DNA from: Falciphora oryzae
Lineage: Eukaryota; Ascomycota; Sordariomycetes; Magnaporthales; Magnaporthaceae
Assembly (NCBI GenBank): GCA_000733355.1
Contig: JNVV01000032.1
Span: 205,134-269,133 of the forward strand
DNA length: 64,000 nt
Reading direction: 5' to 3'
Under the pieces are notes generated by a model, which saw nothing but the letters and a program-made list of their open reading frames with translations, did no database searches and was not told the origin of the DNA. Positions 23,135-37,900 of this stretch are shown here, piece by piece (within the stretch, counting starts at the first letter, position 1; the number at the start of each line of letters is the position of its first letter). The translations under genes and the position numbers were made by a program.

Positions 23135-23573
23135 GGGGGTTCTCAAGCCTCTTGAGAATGATTGTTATTTAGAGAATAGGAGGGACTTTGCGCTGGTGGT
23201 GATCTCCCACCCACTCTAATTGACCCTGTTCCATTAGTTTACCATCATAGGTTTCTCCCCAAGAATGGGGAGGTAGCGTATCCAAAACAGCTACAGGACG
23301 AAGAAATAGGTAGGTAGGTGGGTACATAGAGGAGGTGAAATCCACACATAAAAGCCTTGTCTGGTAGCCTTGTCTGGTAGCCCCGGCTAATGAGCCTATC
23401 CTTTATGTTTTCAGCGTGATAGGCTCAAGACAGTCAACAGGAAATGATTCTCTGACGAACCCTCCCCTCATTTCCCAGTAAACACCATCAATCTCTCGTA
23501 TGCTCGGACCCTGCTAGGCAAGCTGGGGGAAAACAGTGTAGCCGACCAGATTCTAGCCACTAAACGCAGGTGT
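23135..23573. other. Intergenic region between convergent genes, with a 13-bp tandem repeat
   Basis: Holds the 3' UTRs of GRC3 and the RBR ligase gene. A 13-bp unit (GCCTTGTCTGGTA) is repeated twice in tandem at 23354-23379, followed by its first three bases again. GGTAGGTAGGTGGGTAC lies near 23310. Confidence 0.6.
23354..23379. repeat. 13-bp tandem duplication
   Basis: Two exact adjacent copies of GCCTTGTCTGGTA (23354-23366, 23367-23379), followed by its first three bases. Confidence 0.9.
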
Positions 23574-24928
23574 CTAGAGGCGGTTGTCTCTGCAGCGCTG
23601 ACATACGTTCAACATGCACCGTCTGCACTCGAAAGTGTGGCCAAGAAGCGCGGCGTGGCACTCCTCGCACGACCCGAAGTGATAGCGGTCCCTCGTGATC
23701 CACTCGTGGTTGCGGCAGGCGTGGTTCCGACGCTGGTTCCGCATCTGGTTGTTGATCAGTCCTGCTCGCTGCCCCGGCGCCATGCGCCGGGCTCCGTGCG
23801 TTCTGTCGACAATGGTCTCTGCCCGGACGAGCAGTCGCGGCTCATCCCACAAGTCGCAGCGGCATGTTTTCCATTTCCGCCCACAACGATAGCAGAACTC
23901 AGCCTTGCAGCGGCAGGCTGTGTTTATTGATGGCGGGTTGTCAGCTGACGATGAAAACCCCATCAAAGCGTCTAGCCTGCGGGGAGACTATAGTATTCAA
24001 CGAGTCTGCCGTCGTGGAACTTACTCATGTGATGACAGCCCTGGGTCAACTCAACCATGGACTTGCAGGAGGTGCAGCGCCTCCAGCCCTCCCTCTCAGC
24101 CAAGTCGAGAAGCTCCTGCGTGCGAGGGTCGTCTGGGCAGTCACCTCTGTGGGCGGCAGCCTTGCAAAGCACACATGTCTTTTTGGCGCACGACACGCAG
24201 GTTCCCACCTCGACCTTGACAAACTGCGACGGTATGAACTTGGAGCAGTGCGGGTCGTGGCAGTAGGTCGGGTTCGGCGTCTCCAGCTCGAGCTTCTTGG
24301 CCAGGAACTGGCCGGCCAGCTTGTGGCCGATAAACCAGCGGCTAGCGTCGAGCGGGATGGGCAGCCTGCAGCAGCGCGGCGGGAACAGGGTGCGGTCCTT
24401 GAGCGACGTCTTGAAGAGCTCCACCAGGCAGTCCCGACAGTACTCGTGCGAGCACGGAGACCGGAGGCCGCCAGCCGGGGCGGAGGTGGTGCCGCACGCA
24501 ACGCAGTTGACATCTGAGATCTCCTTGGCCGCCGGTGTGTCCTGCGGCTGCTCGGCTGCTGATGCATCACTCCCAGATGGCCCTGCGCTGGGCCGTTGCT
24601 CATCCCGAGAATCTTGCAAGCTCAAGGCGTATTCATGGTCTCGCGTGGCACGTTCCTCCTCCTCGACAAAACGGCGAATAATGGAAGCGTCGAGGCGGAG
24701 CGCGCGGGTGATGCTCAAGGCCATGGCCCGATCAGACTCCAGCTCCAAGTATGTGTTGAGCTCGTGCTTGTAGCCATTGAGAGCCGTCTGAAAGTCCGAG
24801 AGTGACCCTTCAAGCTCTTTTCCCTTGGCTCGGCTCTCTAGTTGCTGAATATCCTCGAGCTGGAGCCGAAGAATGACGGCCTTGGTCTCATGGTCCATGT
24901 CCCCGTTGGCTACTATAGATGCCGCCAT
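23574..24928 (-). CDS. RBR-type E3 ubiquitin ligase (RING-IBR-RING)
   Basis: Exons 24025-24928 and 23574-23917 give 415 residues. The N-terminal about 130 residues are helical (LRLQLEDIQQLESRAKGKEL), then RING1 starts at Cys142 (NCVACGTTSAPAGG... CSHEYCRDCLVELF), followed by an IBR with CHDPHCSKFIPSQF and CVSCAKKTCVLCKAAAHRGD, then RING2 (RRCTSCKSMVELTQGCHHM, then CRCKAEFCYRCG after the intron). In RBR ligases the ubiquitin is passed to a RING2 cysteine; the Cys of TCRC in HHMTCRC occupies that place. The C-terminal portion has more Cys/His pairs (CRNHEWITRDRYHFGSCEEC and CRRCMLNVCQRCR), possibly a further zinc module. The intron (23918-24024) has donor GTAAGT and branch CTGAC. The substrate is unknown. 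Confidence 0.88.
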
Positions 24929-26036
24929 TTTCTTGAGAGCTCCCTGATGATATCAGAGAGATGGACAAGGAAAGGCGGCGAGCGTGGAGGCCTATGATGG
25001 GCGAAAGTACACGAGAGACTTAGGATATGGGAGTGTAAAGGAAAGAAGTCTTTCAAAAGAACTGGTGCGAGGAGGTGTGTAACCGGGGTAAGCTGAAGGC
25101 CTGTACGGGGTGACAGCGATGACAATAGACGGTAATTAAGGGGGTGAAGTCCTATATTACTACAGGGTAAATACAACAACTTCGGCTTGGTTGTTGCAAT
25201 CCCCGCAAACCAACCTGCCCAAGTAACGTGGCCCTGTGCCTTGTCACGTGACTTAGGGACTTCGGGCCTCCGCGGGGCGCAGCGCTGGGGGCCCTACCTT
25301 GTGGCGGCCCCTTTGACCGCGACGGGCCTCCTTACAGGGTGGGCCAGGGTTCTAACCCGGGCAGCTTTCGAGCTCGTTTGCTCAGCCCAGGCACAACCCG
25401 TTGATAGGCGTAGGTGGTAACACAGGATTTTTTTTTTTTTTTTTTTACCATCCTGGGTTGACTAGGCCGGGGGTTTAATCCCTTACTATTACCCTTGGGT
25501 GTTTGCCACAAGTGCGCTCGCCTTTGTATTTATTCTACAACCCTCCTTCTCCATCCCTTCCGATTCCTATATAAACCTGGCTTTGCTATCCGGCTTTGGA
25601 ACCCCCGTCGCCCGAAATTGCAAGCTCCGAATCAACAAATCCTCAGGGGCGATACCGTACACGCCAATAGCGCGAGCGCGTCATCGTCTCTTTTCTCTGT
25701 CCGTCCGTTTGCAAGGTGCGATAGTTGATAGAGGAAAGTGCCTCCACTCGAAAGAGAATCGAAGCAAACGGCCAACCAAACAAGATCAAATAGGGGGTAC
25801 CCTCATTGGCGGGAAGTGGCTTGAGGCGTCTGAACGTGGAAAATAGAGTAACACCGCATGGTTGTAGTTTGTAGATCCATACGGTATGGGGAAAATACAG
25901 GTAGGCTATATCCGAAAATCCGACGAGTTTGGGGGGTGGGAAAGGCGCAGTGAAGCGGGGAAATAAGAACACAAACTTGACTTCATTCCATCTGCTCCGT
26001 GATAGCGCAGTTACCTCCACGAGTCTCAACACAACT
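24929..26036. other. Divergent intergenic region with a T19 run
   Basis: Between the RBR gene (minus) and the monooxygenase gene (plus). Holds a T19 run at 25428-25446. Short plus-strand frames around 25500-25846 lack domains and typical codon use. No tRNA could be folded from the stretch at 25340-25420. Confidence 0.5.
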
Positions 26037-28602
<2,566 letters not shown>

Positions 28603-31047
28603 TTCAGATGACGGAAAGCGAGGGTCATGGATGGAGATGGGAGGATCTCTAATTGCGGTTTGTATTCTGGTGTTCTTCTCTATGCTTACTAAATAATCGC
28701 CGACGCATCCCACCACTCGGACTTTTTTTTTTCTCGGTTTTGCTCTCCATGGCATCGACGAGGGAAATCAAGGGAAGATCCCAGTCCAGTGGGCTCCTCT
28801 ACCCCACTTAGTCTTACCAGCGGGATAAAAGCGGATCGCACAACGTGCATTCGCTGGAAAGTTCCGAGACAATCTCGCAATGCTTCAACGACATCCCATT
28901 ATTTCCCCCATCATCTGCCGACACCATTACCCGACGCGCAATGGGATACGTGTGCACGTTTGGGAATCCCGAGGCTATACTCTGTATGTCTTCTGTAGCA
29001 CTTCTCAGTAAACATACACAGCTTGGTTGTCCTTACAGCGTAGGCCTTGTTGGTCCCATTCATCTGGAGCACGGGGCGCCTGAAGTGTCAAAACAACCGT
29101 GTTGTTTCCTATCACTCACCCCCAGCCATGTCTAGCTTGGACCCTCCGGCCTAAGTGGAGCGAAGCTTCAGGGAGGCTTTGCACCACCAAGACACTAGAG
29201 AGTCCGACGGCTGGCCCTTGCAGCGGCTGTCAACGATCTCGGAGGTGTATCGCGCTGCCGACTCCACGTGGCATGGACCCCTGTGCCCTGCAAGTCGCTG
29301 GCCCCACAAGGCACATCACAAGGCACCCCACAACACCGCGGCTCCCCGCAGCCATCGGGGCTCTTTCAGGTGCGGTGTGCTCTCCGCGCACCGCCGCCGC
29401 TTGGGCGCAGTCTTTCGGCCAGCGCAGATGAAGCTGTACGGAGCCCAACGTGGCGATCCTGGTAGCGCCCCAATGAGACCAAGGATCTCTAGCCGGCCAC
29501 GCCGGCGGAGGCTCGCTGGCAAGTCGGGCCCCCAACGATGTGGTACCGGAGGGCTGAGGGCGGCGCGTTGCGCAAGGAGAATGGCTCGTCCCGGGTCCCA
29601 TGAGCGCGAAAAGAAAACGTAGCACGCAGATCGGCACACCCAAAGTACCTTGGAAGAAACGAGATGATAGGCGCGCAGCCCGTGCAGAGCCGCACAAGGC
29701 ACCTAGAGAGTGCGCCCAAAGCAACGGGCGAGGGGAGGTGCGCTCCAAACATTAGTTGGACGTGGAAGTCACTCACTCGAGGAAGTCCAAGAGAAATAAA
29801 CGCCTCAAGCGCAAAAGAAAAAAAAAAAAAAGAAAAAAAAATCATTGTTTCGGGGCCGAAAACTCTCACCGACCTTTGGAACCAACCAGCCAACAAAAGG
29901 ATACAAAAATTTGTGCGTTTCTGGTGACGTAGTTGAACTGGCCGAATCTGTAGAGCGGGCCGATTGCCCTAGAATTTAAGTCGTGCACAGCTTTGGGCTG
30001 CCACGCGCACGCCCGCTAAAAGCACAATGAGGCGCAGCACTGGTCTCAAACAACTAGTGGGCAGCTTCATACACACACCCCCGCACTCAGGCTGTTTGTT
30101 TTAACCTCTTGATTTCAGCCCCTTGCTCCCCCAGCCTGAACGCAGCGAGAAGCACTGCACATGGTATCCCTTCGAGCGCCGTTAGATTCCTGCCCGCAAG
30201 CGCCTCTTCTATCCGCTGGGACAAGACAACAATGAAATCATGGGTACTTTCCCCGCCTAGTTTGGCGCGCTGCATCTAACGGCAACTTGGGAAATTGCCT
30301 GGCTTGAAGAGCTCTTTTCTGCCTTTCCAGTTCCACTCTTTTTTTCTTGCCGGCTCCCTCCCGGGTGTCCAACAGTACCCAACACCACCATCATGCTTAT
30401 TTTTTCCCTTCTTGGCTAGATTCCTGCCACGCCGCGCACGGTACCCTGTGTGAGGCGGCCATTCATCGATAATTTCCCTCCCTTCGCACAGTTGCTATCT
30501 GTTCGCTCGTCGGTCACTTCTTTAGGACGCGCCATGCAGGTAGGGAGGGGAGGTACGTACCATATGGGGGAGTGGGTCCTCTCGGCGGCTACGGCTCGCA
30601 CCGAATCTCGTCCAAGTCCGAAGTTAGTGCTCGTCGAGTCCGAGTCCCTGACGTCCGCCCCGCCATTGAAGAATGCGAATCCACATCCGAACCCCACCTG
30701 AGCTGCATCGACTACCACGATATCGACTTGTCCTACCAAACTTTCTTTTCGCATACACAGATTAAGTTTGTCCAAGATGCAAGCAAGTCATATATGCGCT
30801 GCAAACGTAAAAACACGCACTCAATCTTGCCCAGATTATAACACCTATTTAACATGCCCGGTAGCTTGCGCTTCACATTCCCTCTAGATCAACCCCCGAC
30901 GCCTTGACAAATAAAAACACATCTTTCATCCTTAACCTAAAAGAAAAAATCGGCCGGTGACAAGAAAAGTTCGCGCGAAGCAGCATGAAGAGGATCGATC
31001 CTGGCAGTCGGGCCGAAGGTGGCCGACGTTGCCCAGAAGCCTTGTGC
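28603..31047. other. Gene-free region of 2.4 kb
   Basis: No convincing gene. It holds A14 at 29818-29831 followed after one G by A9, and a GC-rich block from about 29240 to 29610. Minus-strand frames at 29230-29748 and 30087-30275 show no recognisable domain. Confidence 0.5.
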
Positions 31048-31422
31048 TCAATTTGTCGCTCGAGGCGTCGATGGGCTTTCTGCTGGGAGTCGGTCCGAAA
31101 GCTGTTCGAGCAGCTCGGCGGCCTTGCTCTGGTGGAATTCGACGCGGCTGTCCTCGTCGCCGTCTTGCTGAGCGGCCTGGTAGAGGATATTGGCTTCGAC
31201 CCAGTGACCAATCTCCTCCTTGCTTTTCGCCGGGGCAGTCTCCGGTCTCGGGATGTTCGCCTGGCTAGCGCGGGGGATTCGGGTTATTTGATGCCGCACG
31301 TACCAAGCCCGGATAACGAGTGCGGGGAAGCATGGAGAAATAATTTGCGAAGGGGAATGAAGAGAAAATATTCACCTCGTCGCGGAGCCAACTTGGGCGG
31401 TGGTAGACTCCTGGGACGCCAT
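31048..31422 (-). CDS. Small two-exon protein of unknown function (87 residues)
   Basis: Exon 1 (31376-31422) starts MASQESTTAQVGSAT; the intron (31265-31375) has donor GTGAAT and acceptor GCTAG; exon 2 (31048-31264) reads SQANIPRPETAPAKSKEEIG and continues with HWVEANILYQAAQQDG. The splice joins frames exactly (phase 2) and gives an 87-residue, highly charged, helical protein with Glu/Lys/Gln-rich heptad-like spacing (FHQSKAAELLEQLSDRLP). No signal peptide, membrane span or known domain. The ATG follows a C-rich minus-strand leader (ends CCCCACAAAATAATGG). It lies alone in a gene-poor stretch. I do not recognise it; a conserved small fungal protein is my best guess. Confidence 0.5.
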
Positions 31423-32105
31423 TATTTTGTGGGGTGTGAAGGGAGTCGGGGAGGTGCCGGGAGATAAGATAAGGTTTTTTCAGACGGAAATATCCAGAAC
31501 TGAGGGAGAGAACGAGATTATAAACAAAGGAACTTTACACGCCCTTTAGGACAACGATAGAATTAGATGAAAGTTGTTGCTTGGGGTTAAACATGGAAAT
31601 GAAGGAAGAGGATGGGTGAAGAATGGAGAACGAATGCCCCTTTCGGCGAAAATTCAGAGGAGCACCCTGGTGGATTTATATCACAAAGGCGCCGACTATT
31701 TTCTCCTCCGACCGATAGACCAAGGGGCTCAAAGTGATGCGTCGAGGCAATCGCCTTTTTTTTTTCCTCCTGCGGATGACCGCGACCTTGCTTTGACCGT
31801 GGTTCGCATACGTGTTGTGCGGTCAAAAAGTGCCACGTCGACGAGGTATTGACTGGGGGACAGCCGGCGAGATGTGTCGATGTGATTCTGGAGATGTCAG
31901 ACCTCGGGACAGGAGAAAAGGTGGGTGGTACTTTTGCTGGTCAGTGTCTACCACTAGAGGCCCCGTCCCGACCACCCCCGCCTAGGTACCTGCTTGTACA
32001 TGGACGCACTGGGGGCTAGGTCAACCTACACGGTTGTGCTACACACGTGCGTAAGAGCCAAAAAGGGTGGTGGGGTGTGGCTTGGCTGAATAGCACGCGT
32101 TCAAA

Positions 32106-32163
32106 CCGACGAGAGCGTTGTGCATTGCACGGCTCCGACGAGAGTGTTGCACATTGCATCGCT
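32106..32163. repeat. 29-bp imperfect tandem repeat
   Basis: Two adjacent 29-bp units (32106-32134, 32135-32163), 24 of 29 identical. Four of five differences are transitions. Confidence 0.8.
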
Positions 32164-33178
32164 CCTCGTGGGGGCCGATTTGGAGGATTGATGCCATGCG
32201 TTTTTTGCCCTGTCAGACCGGCATTCTCCAGAACTGGGCTCCATTTTTAATTTTAATGCCTTTCGGCAAGGTGCAAGTTTCCCGGGCCCTCCGTTGCCCA
32301 CGGTGGGGAACGGAGGAATCGCACGGAGCACCATCTCTTTTTTTTTTCCAGGTGGGAGAAGCGTTGATCTCACCCCTCCCCCTTCAACCTCCGGCCGCGA
32401 TCTGCCTGACTGGGACGCTGCAAATAGGCACTGCTAAGATGTTCAAAGACGGCTTCCTTCGGTTTGATGCGCTGCCTGTTTATGGAAGGGTTTTATTTCC
32501 GCTACATTTCGACGCTAGGTTTCGGGAGGCTCGGGGATGAATTTGGACATATCATGCTGGTTTATCCGGGCGCTTGCATACGGACTTAATACTTTGTTTA
32601 GCTCGCATGCCACCTACCAGCTAGGCACCCAAGCATGAGGCCCCATGGGAGGAAATACGATATAGATTCCTACCGCGTGTTGCGCGCAACGGTGAAAGCC
32701 CGACGCCATCCATGGCCCAAACGTGCAGTCCGGTGGGCGACCAGCACTGATATGCCGCATGGGTACCTAGGTGGTGGCTGAGCTGGCTCGCAGCTCTCCT
32801 TGTTATGTCCCAAATAGGCGGCGCGATCCGGCCGCATATGCGTCGCTGGCCAATATCATTCATTGGACCTCTTGCCAGGTCGGTCAGAGGCGCATGCAGC
32901 AGATAGCTCTTGCCCATCACCCCGCTGCCTGGGCTGGGTTGCAGGGCTTTTGCATGCTGCATAACAACCCTTGCGTATGCTGTCAATATGGGCGTCTGCA
33001 TCATCCAGGCGAGATTTTGAGCGATCATCATGGTGGGTGTGAACATGTCGGTGCCGACAGCTTTTGTTGTCGTCACGCGGCTCTTATGGAGCGTGGTCGG
33101 GCAGCGGTGGAACTTGCACCGGAGGCCTGTGAGTTGAGCGGCAGGGAGGACGGCGGTGAATGAACATGGGTTCGTAGG

Positions 33179-33201
33179 AAAAAAAAAAAAAAAAAAAAAA
33201 A
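33179..33201. repeat. A23 homopolymer
   Basis: Twenty-three adenines in a row about 350 bp past the stop codon of the nuclease-fold gene. Confidence 0.9.
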
Positions 33202-33555
33202 GCTTCAAGTCAAATTTGACAGCTCGTGCCAAGAAAAAGCCAAGACAGACGGAACAACACAAAGATTGGAGTACCCGATGGCGAAATTGTATTATGTGCC
33301 GTATTATTTATTCCCCTGGCAGAATGGTAATATGTACAGAGAATTATGTCAAACCGTCGGGCGGTGCACCGAGGTGCTGAGAAGTGGGTGTCGACCCCAT
33401 CCGAAACCCCGCTCACTTCCCGGCCCATCATTAAAACAAAGGAAATTTCGGCGGGTCGTGAGAGCCACGGGGGCTGATATCCCCGCAGGGTCCAAAACGC
33501 AAAACGCAGCAAGCAAGCAAGCCAACAAAACAGCACACACACTGGCGTTGTTACT

Positions 33556-34963
33556 TTACTGCGGGGCGTAGACCAGGGCAATGCGGTCCATCTCGTCACC
33601 GTCGCTGCCCGTGAAGCCGACGACCTGCCAGCCGGCGGGGGCGTCGTAGTCAAAGCAGTCGCCCTCGCGCTTGCCCGTCTCGACCGTCCGACCGGCGCTG
33701 GTGGTGGCCTTGATGTAGAAGACGCGCGTCCTGCCGCTGCGCTGGGCCTGGCACATGGTGGTCCTGGTCCAGAACTCGTCGCCGGCCAGGTCCAGGGTGC
33801 GCTCGTCGCCGCCGTTGCCGCCGTGGCGCAGGGCGGTGCCGTCGGCGAGGGCGACGGCGACGCTGTCGACGCGCTTATTGCCGCGGAAGATGATGCGGCT
33901 CGTCTTGGGCTTGGGCTGCAGCGACAGCGCGGGCACGTCGCTGTACCAGTTGCCGTGCGGGCCGCCGACGAAGTCGGACTGCTGCAGGCGCTGGGCTGAC
34001 GCGTACGAGAAGCGCGCGAAGACGGGGTTGTGGTCCGACAAGATCTTGCCGTCGGGCTGCAGGAACCTGTTGGAGTAGTAGTTCCAGGCCGTGGCGGTCA
34101 CGTCGAGCAGGGGCGAGCCGCGGAAGAAGATCTTGTCGACCGTCTCGCACGTGTCGGTGGTGCTGGGGTTGGTGCAGAGCGTCTCCTCGGTCGGGACGAC
34201 GCCGCCGCGCTGGACCTCGACCCAGGCGTCCTTGAGGCCGGGGCCGTTGGGGTTCTGGCTGCCGAGGAACTCGCGCAGGCCAAAGTCGGCAGTGCGGCTG
34301 TAGCGGCTGTTGGTGTCGCCAAAGACGAAGACGGGGTTGCCGACCGAGTTCTTCTGGATGTAGGCGGCCACCTGGCGCATGTTGCTGGTGCGGGCCTTGA
34401 GGTCGTCGGGCTGCGTGCCGGCGTCGGTGTGCAGGTTGTAGAAGTCGGCGTAGACGGCGGTGGCGCCCTGGCCGGCGACGCGCACGCGCATGAAGGTGAA
34501 GCCCTTGGGCGTCAGGCAGTCGGCGCCCGAGGCGTTGGAGCACGTGTCCCACTTGACGCGGTTGAAGTCAACCCAGGGGAAGTTGGACAGGGTGTTCAGG
34601 CCGGAGCCGAACGGCACACCGCCCGAGGTCGGGGTGCGCTGCGGGTGCCTGTTGCCCTCGTACAGCTTGGCGTGGTAGTTGAAGTCCTGTGCGTCAGAGG
34701 CGGAGAGTTAGCGGCCTGTCATGATCCTGGCACGATAGAGTTTATTCGCCACCCACCTCCTGGACGTGAATAACGTCGAGGCCGAGGTCGGAGAACTTCT
34801 GTCCGATCAGCCGGGCGTTCGTCGACTTGTCGCCGGGCACGTCGTTGCCCTGGATGATGGCGGGGAGGCCGGCAACGTTCATGGCCAGGACGCTGAACTC
34901 GCCGTTGTAGGCGAGGGCGGTCTGGGCCAGGGCCGAGAGGGCGAGAACGGCGTTGAACTTCAT
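33556..34963 (-). CDS. Secreted endonuclease/exonuclease/phosphatase-fold protein with C-terminal lectin-like domain
   Basis: Exons 34757-34963 and 33556-34686 give 445 residues. A signal peptide is visible at 1-18 (MKFNAVLALSALAQTALA). The EEP fold is shown by VLAMNVAGLPAI, then HVQE (Glu69 at the exon end), FVFGDTNSRYSR (the metal-binding Asn/Asp strand), VDKIFFRG, and SDHNPVFARF near the end of the domain, matching the DNase I/sphingomyelinase-type catalytic His-Asp. From about 310 the C-terminal 135 residues (RIIFRGNKRVDSVAVALADG, HGGNGGDERTLDL) look like a jacalin-type beta-prism lectin or a related carbohydrate-binding module. The substrate could be nucleic acid, phospholipid or a phosphoester. 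The 70-nt intron (34687-34756) has branch GCTAAC. The gene lies alone at the left edge of the gene desert. Confidence 0.8.
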
Positions 34964-37900
34964 CTTTGCGTCTGGTAGCTGGGGGCTGAAACCTGGACTT
35001 GGACTTGGGCCGGGAAGCTGGAGCTGAACTTCTGCCTGGGAGCTGGAGATGAGGTTGGGCCTGAGACCTGAAGCTGTGTGTGTTGGAAGTTGGCTTGCTT
35101 GGGCTGGCTGAAGAAGAGACCTCGACCTTGTCCTGAGGGAGCGCGGAAACCTGGTTTTGTACAAACTTGGTCCCTGGGCAACGCTTCCATTCGGACTTGG
35201 TACCGAGAGCACGCCCCCTCTTTCCGGTCTCTTGTCTGCCGCCAAGACGCCAAAGCATCAACAGTTGGGGGTAATAGATTCGATGCTACCCACGGGGCCA
35301 AATCACTGGCCACAGCGCTGCGGGTCGAGACGGGGATGGTCCCTTGCTCGGCTATGCAACCCTATCCCACTCCTGCCCGATTTGGCATGTCAATCCTGGC
35401 ACCTTGTGGCACTGAACCGCTCTTCTAATCTTTGGTGGCGGATCCGGATCGAAATTGCGTGTGGGGAAGCCGTTGTGATGCAAGGATGGGGCCTGTGTGG
35501 GTTTTTGGCGATGCCCTCCAAAGTGCTCGCAGGCGATCTCAGGGTGTCGGTCTTTGAACCCTCCCGCCAGGGGCTACGCGGCGCGCCAAGAAGTGCTCCG
35601 ACCTCGCAGGCCAGTGACGCTCCATTCACGATATCCACCTGGCTAGCGGGCGATTTCCATCTTGGGGGGTGCGGGGAAAAGGGACCGTAAGCACGCGTCA
35701 GGCGCCGGCAGGGAGGCCCCAGTTATCGGAATGAAGAAGCAATGCATGAATTCTCCACTGGGGGGAGCCGTCACCGCGGGTTCGTCCGAACAAAGGAGAC
35801 AAGCCTTCAAAGCCTCAACTCACGCACGCGGCTTGTTTAAGCTCGAGCCAGCTTCTCCACGTGGCCTGGTGGCAAAAACCGAAGCACGGGGAACTTCTTA
35901 TTCTTGCAGCCTGTTGTGAGGCTCCCCTTTCTAATTTTGTTCTAAATTGTGCAGGAGGTAGCTGCAAATCTCGCATCCCACGATGCTGGACTTTGTCATG
36001 ATGGGATAATCTTCACAGGCGAGCACGAGCGCTGAGGCCGTTTGCATTGCGCAAGCTAGGTTCGTCGATGGCACGGTTATTGGTCTTGGCATTCGTGTCG
36101 TCGTCATTTTTCTTCTCCCTCATATTTCCCCTCGGACTGGAATTATATAAATCTTCGCTTCCCGTCTGTCCCGATTCGGCGCGCCGGGCCCCGTCGTGAC
36201 GGCCCTTGCCGGCTGCTGTGCGCGATGTTACATTGGTAACACTGACTGCGTTCTCCAGCAAATTTGATTCTTTTGTCCTCCCATTCCAGATGCGCAGAGA
36301 TACGTGACTTTGATGTCGCGTGCCGTTGCTAGGGGTACCCTCGATGTGCGTGTAGAGTTTACTCTACTTACACCATCGCCGTCCGCGGCGCACGCCAGCC
36401 GGTTCTAGCCGTCGGCTGCTGCACTTTGGACGTTTACTCCTAGGTACCTGGGAAGATGAGGATTGGATGACAAGGTGGATCCCAACGGCTGCTGGTTAAT
36501 TTGGCGGTTTGCTTTTTACCGCCTGCTACCGTAATTATTTTATTCGTCCATCGTCCCGGCTCGTGGAACCTGACAGGTGCCCAGACAAGGCGACCCGTAT
36601 CGGACTGCTTGCCCGTGGAGCCGGACGGCTGGGACCGATGCTCAACCGGTCAGAAGACCACCTGGATAGGTATCTACCATGCACGTACATTTCCGCTCGC
36701 CCGCGAGAGCTGTCATTCACGCATACATGTCACTGGCTTTGTGTAGACGGTGACGCATGGGAATCCGGTCGGGCAACAATGAGGTGGCCATGCGAGCTAG
36801 TAGTCCGGGGATGCAAATGTATCTGTTCCGTGGGCGGCCGAATCCGCCCTCCTTCACCGGTCAAACCCGCGAGGGATGGCACGAGTTGCTTGCGGAGTGC
36901 GTGCTCTCCAATGCCGGATTCGATTCCCTGCTCCCCGAGCTCGCCCGGGCTGGCTAGAAGGCTGCGCAGGGAGGCACAGGAGGCTAGAGGTGCAACCACA
37001 TGCAGCGCCACATCAACTAGAGAGTCCGTCCACCATTCAGGCGCTTGCGGGGGAAGATCCCGGGGCTGCAGAGGACGCTTCCGCGGGGCTTGACGTGTAC
37101 CACGAGACCGGTTCGCGTCACACAAAACATGGTCGATGGGATGGGTGTTTTCCCATGCAGCCCCGGCTGGCCGAATCCGATTCGCCAGAGATATCATTGC
37201 TTTCTGCCCCTTCTTCTTTGGGTAACGCTAGTTATTCGGGAATTGCATCCCCGGGTCCCGAGCCGCTGTGATCAGTCGCTCGTTGGCTTCCGCACGTCAT
37301 ACTGCCCTCGGGCGGCACTAGGGCGTCATTGCCACGTCGGCAAAGCAAACTCGCTACCTTGACCAGAACGGGCAAAAAAGGTTGGGAGTGTTTTTGGCTC
37401 ATCCACTCACGCGGGCTTCCGCCGTCGGCACGCTGCCAAAAACGGCCACACCTAAACTAATTTCGCGTCACACCGAAAGATCCCGACCGTGCCTTCTTTC
37501 CTTCCACCCGATGGCGGTTTGGAACATGCCGTCAGCCTCACTGTTCGACGCCCATCAGCCCAGTCTCAAGTGGGGAATTTCGAATGGTGCACCCCAGACC
37601 ACCGCCGAGACTTCGTTCCTACCTACGTAGCAGCGAGCTTGCGATGCCGACCCAGACATGCGGCGTCGTCCCGCTTAGGAAACGCGCGCAGCCGCGATCC
37701 ATGCCCACCGCCATGCCGGAAGCAACACCCGGCAAGGGGCGCCTCCTTTGAGGAGGAAGAGCAACTCCGTCACAATTTCGCGTGCTCTTCGCGAGGGATA
37801 GGGGACGCTCGCTGGCGGCCCCGTCCCTTGGAATGCCCAGCGCAGCACGGTCCCTCCCGGCGAGGCCGTCTCCAGCGTCTGGCGCGACGCGACCCTCACT

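Larger units (their letters stand above)
31423..33555. other. Gene-free region of 2.1 kb with a 29-bp imperfect tandem repeat
   Basis: Contains a 29-bp imperfect direct repeat (32106-32134 and 32135-32163, 24 of 29 identical), a palindromic-type CCTAGGTACC at 31981 and an A23 run at 33179-33201. Open frames here have no domain and are not annotated. Confidence 0.5.

Noticed and set aside
25340..25450. tRNA-like stretch around GGTTCTAACCCGGG
   Set aside because: No cloverleaf could be drawn and the T-loop consensus is absent.
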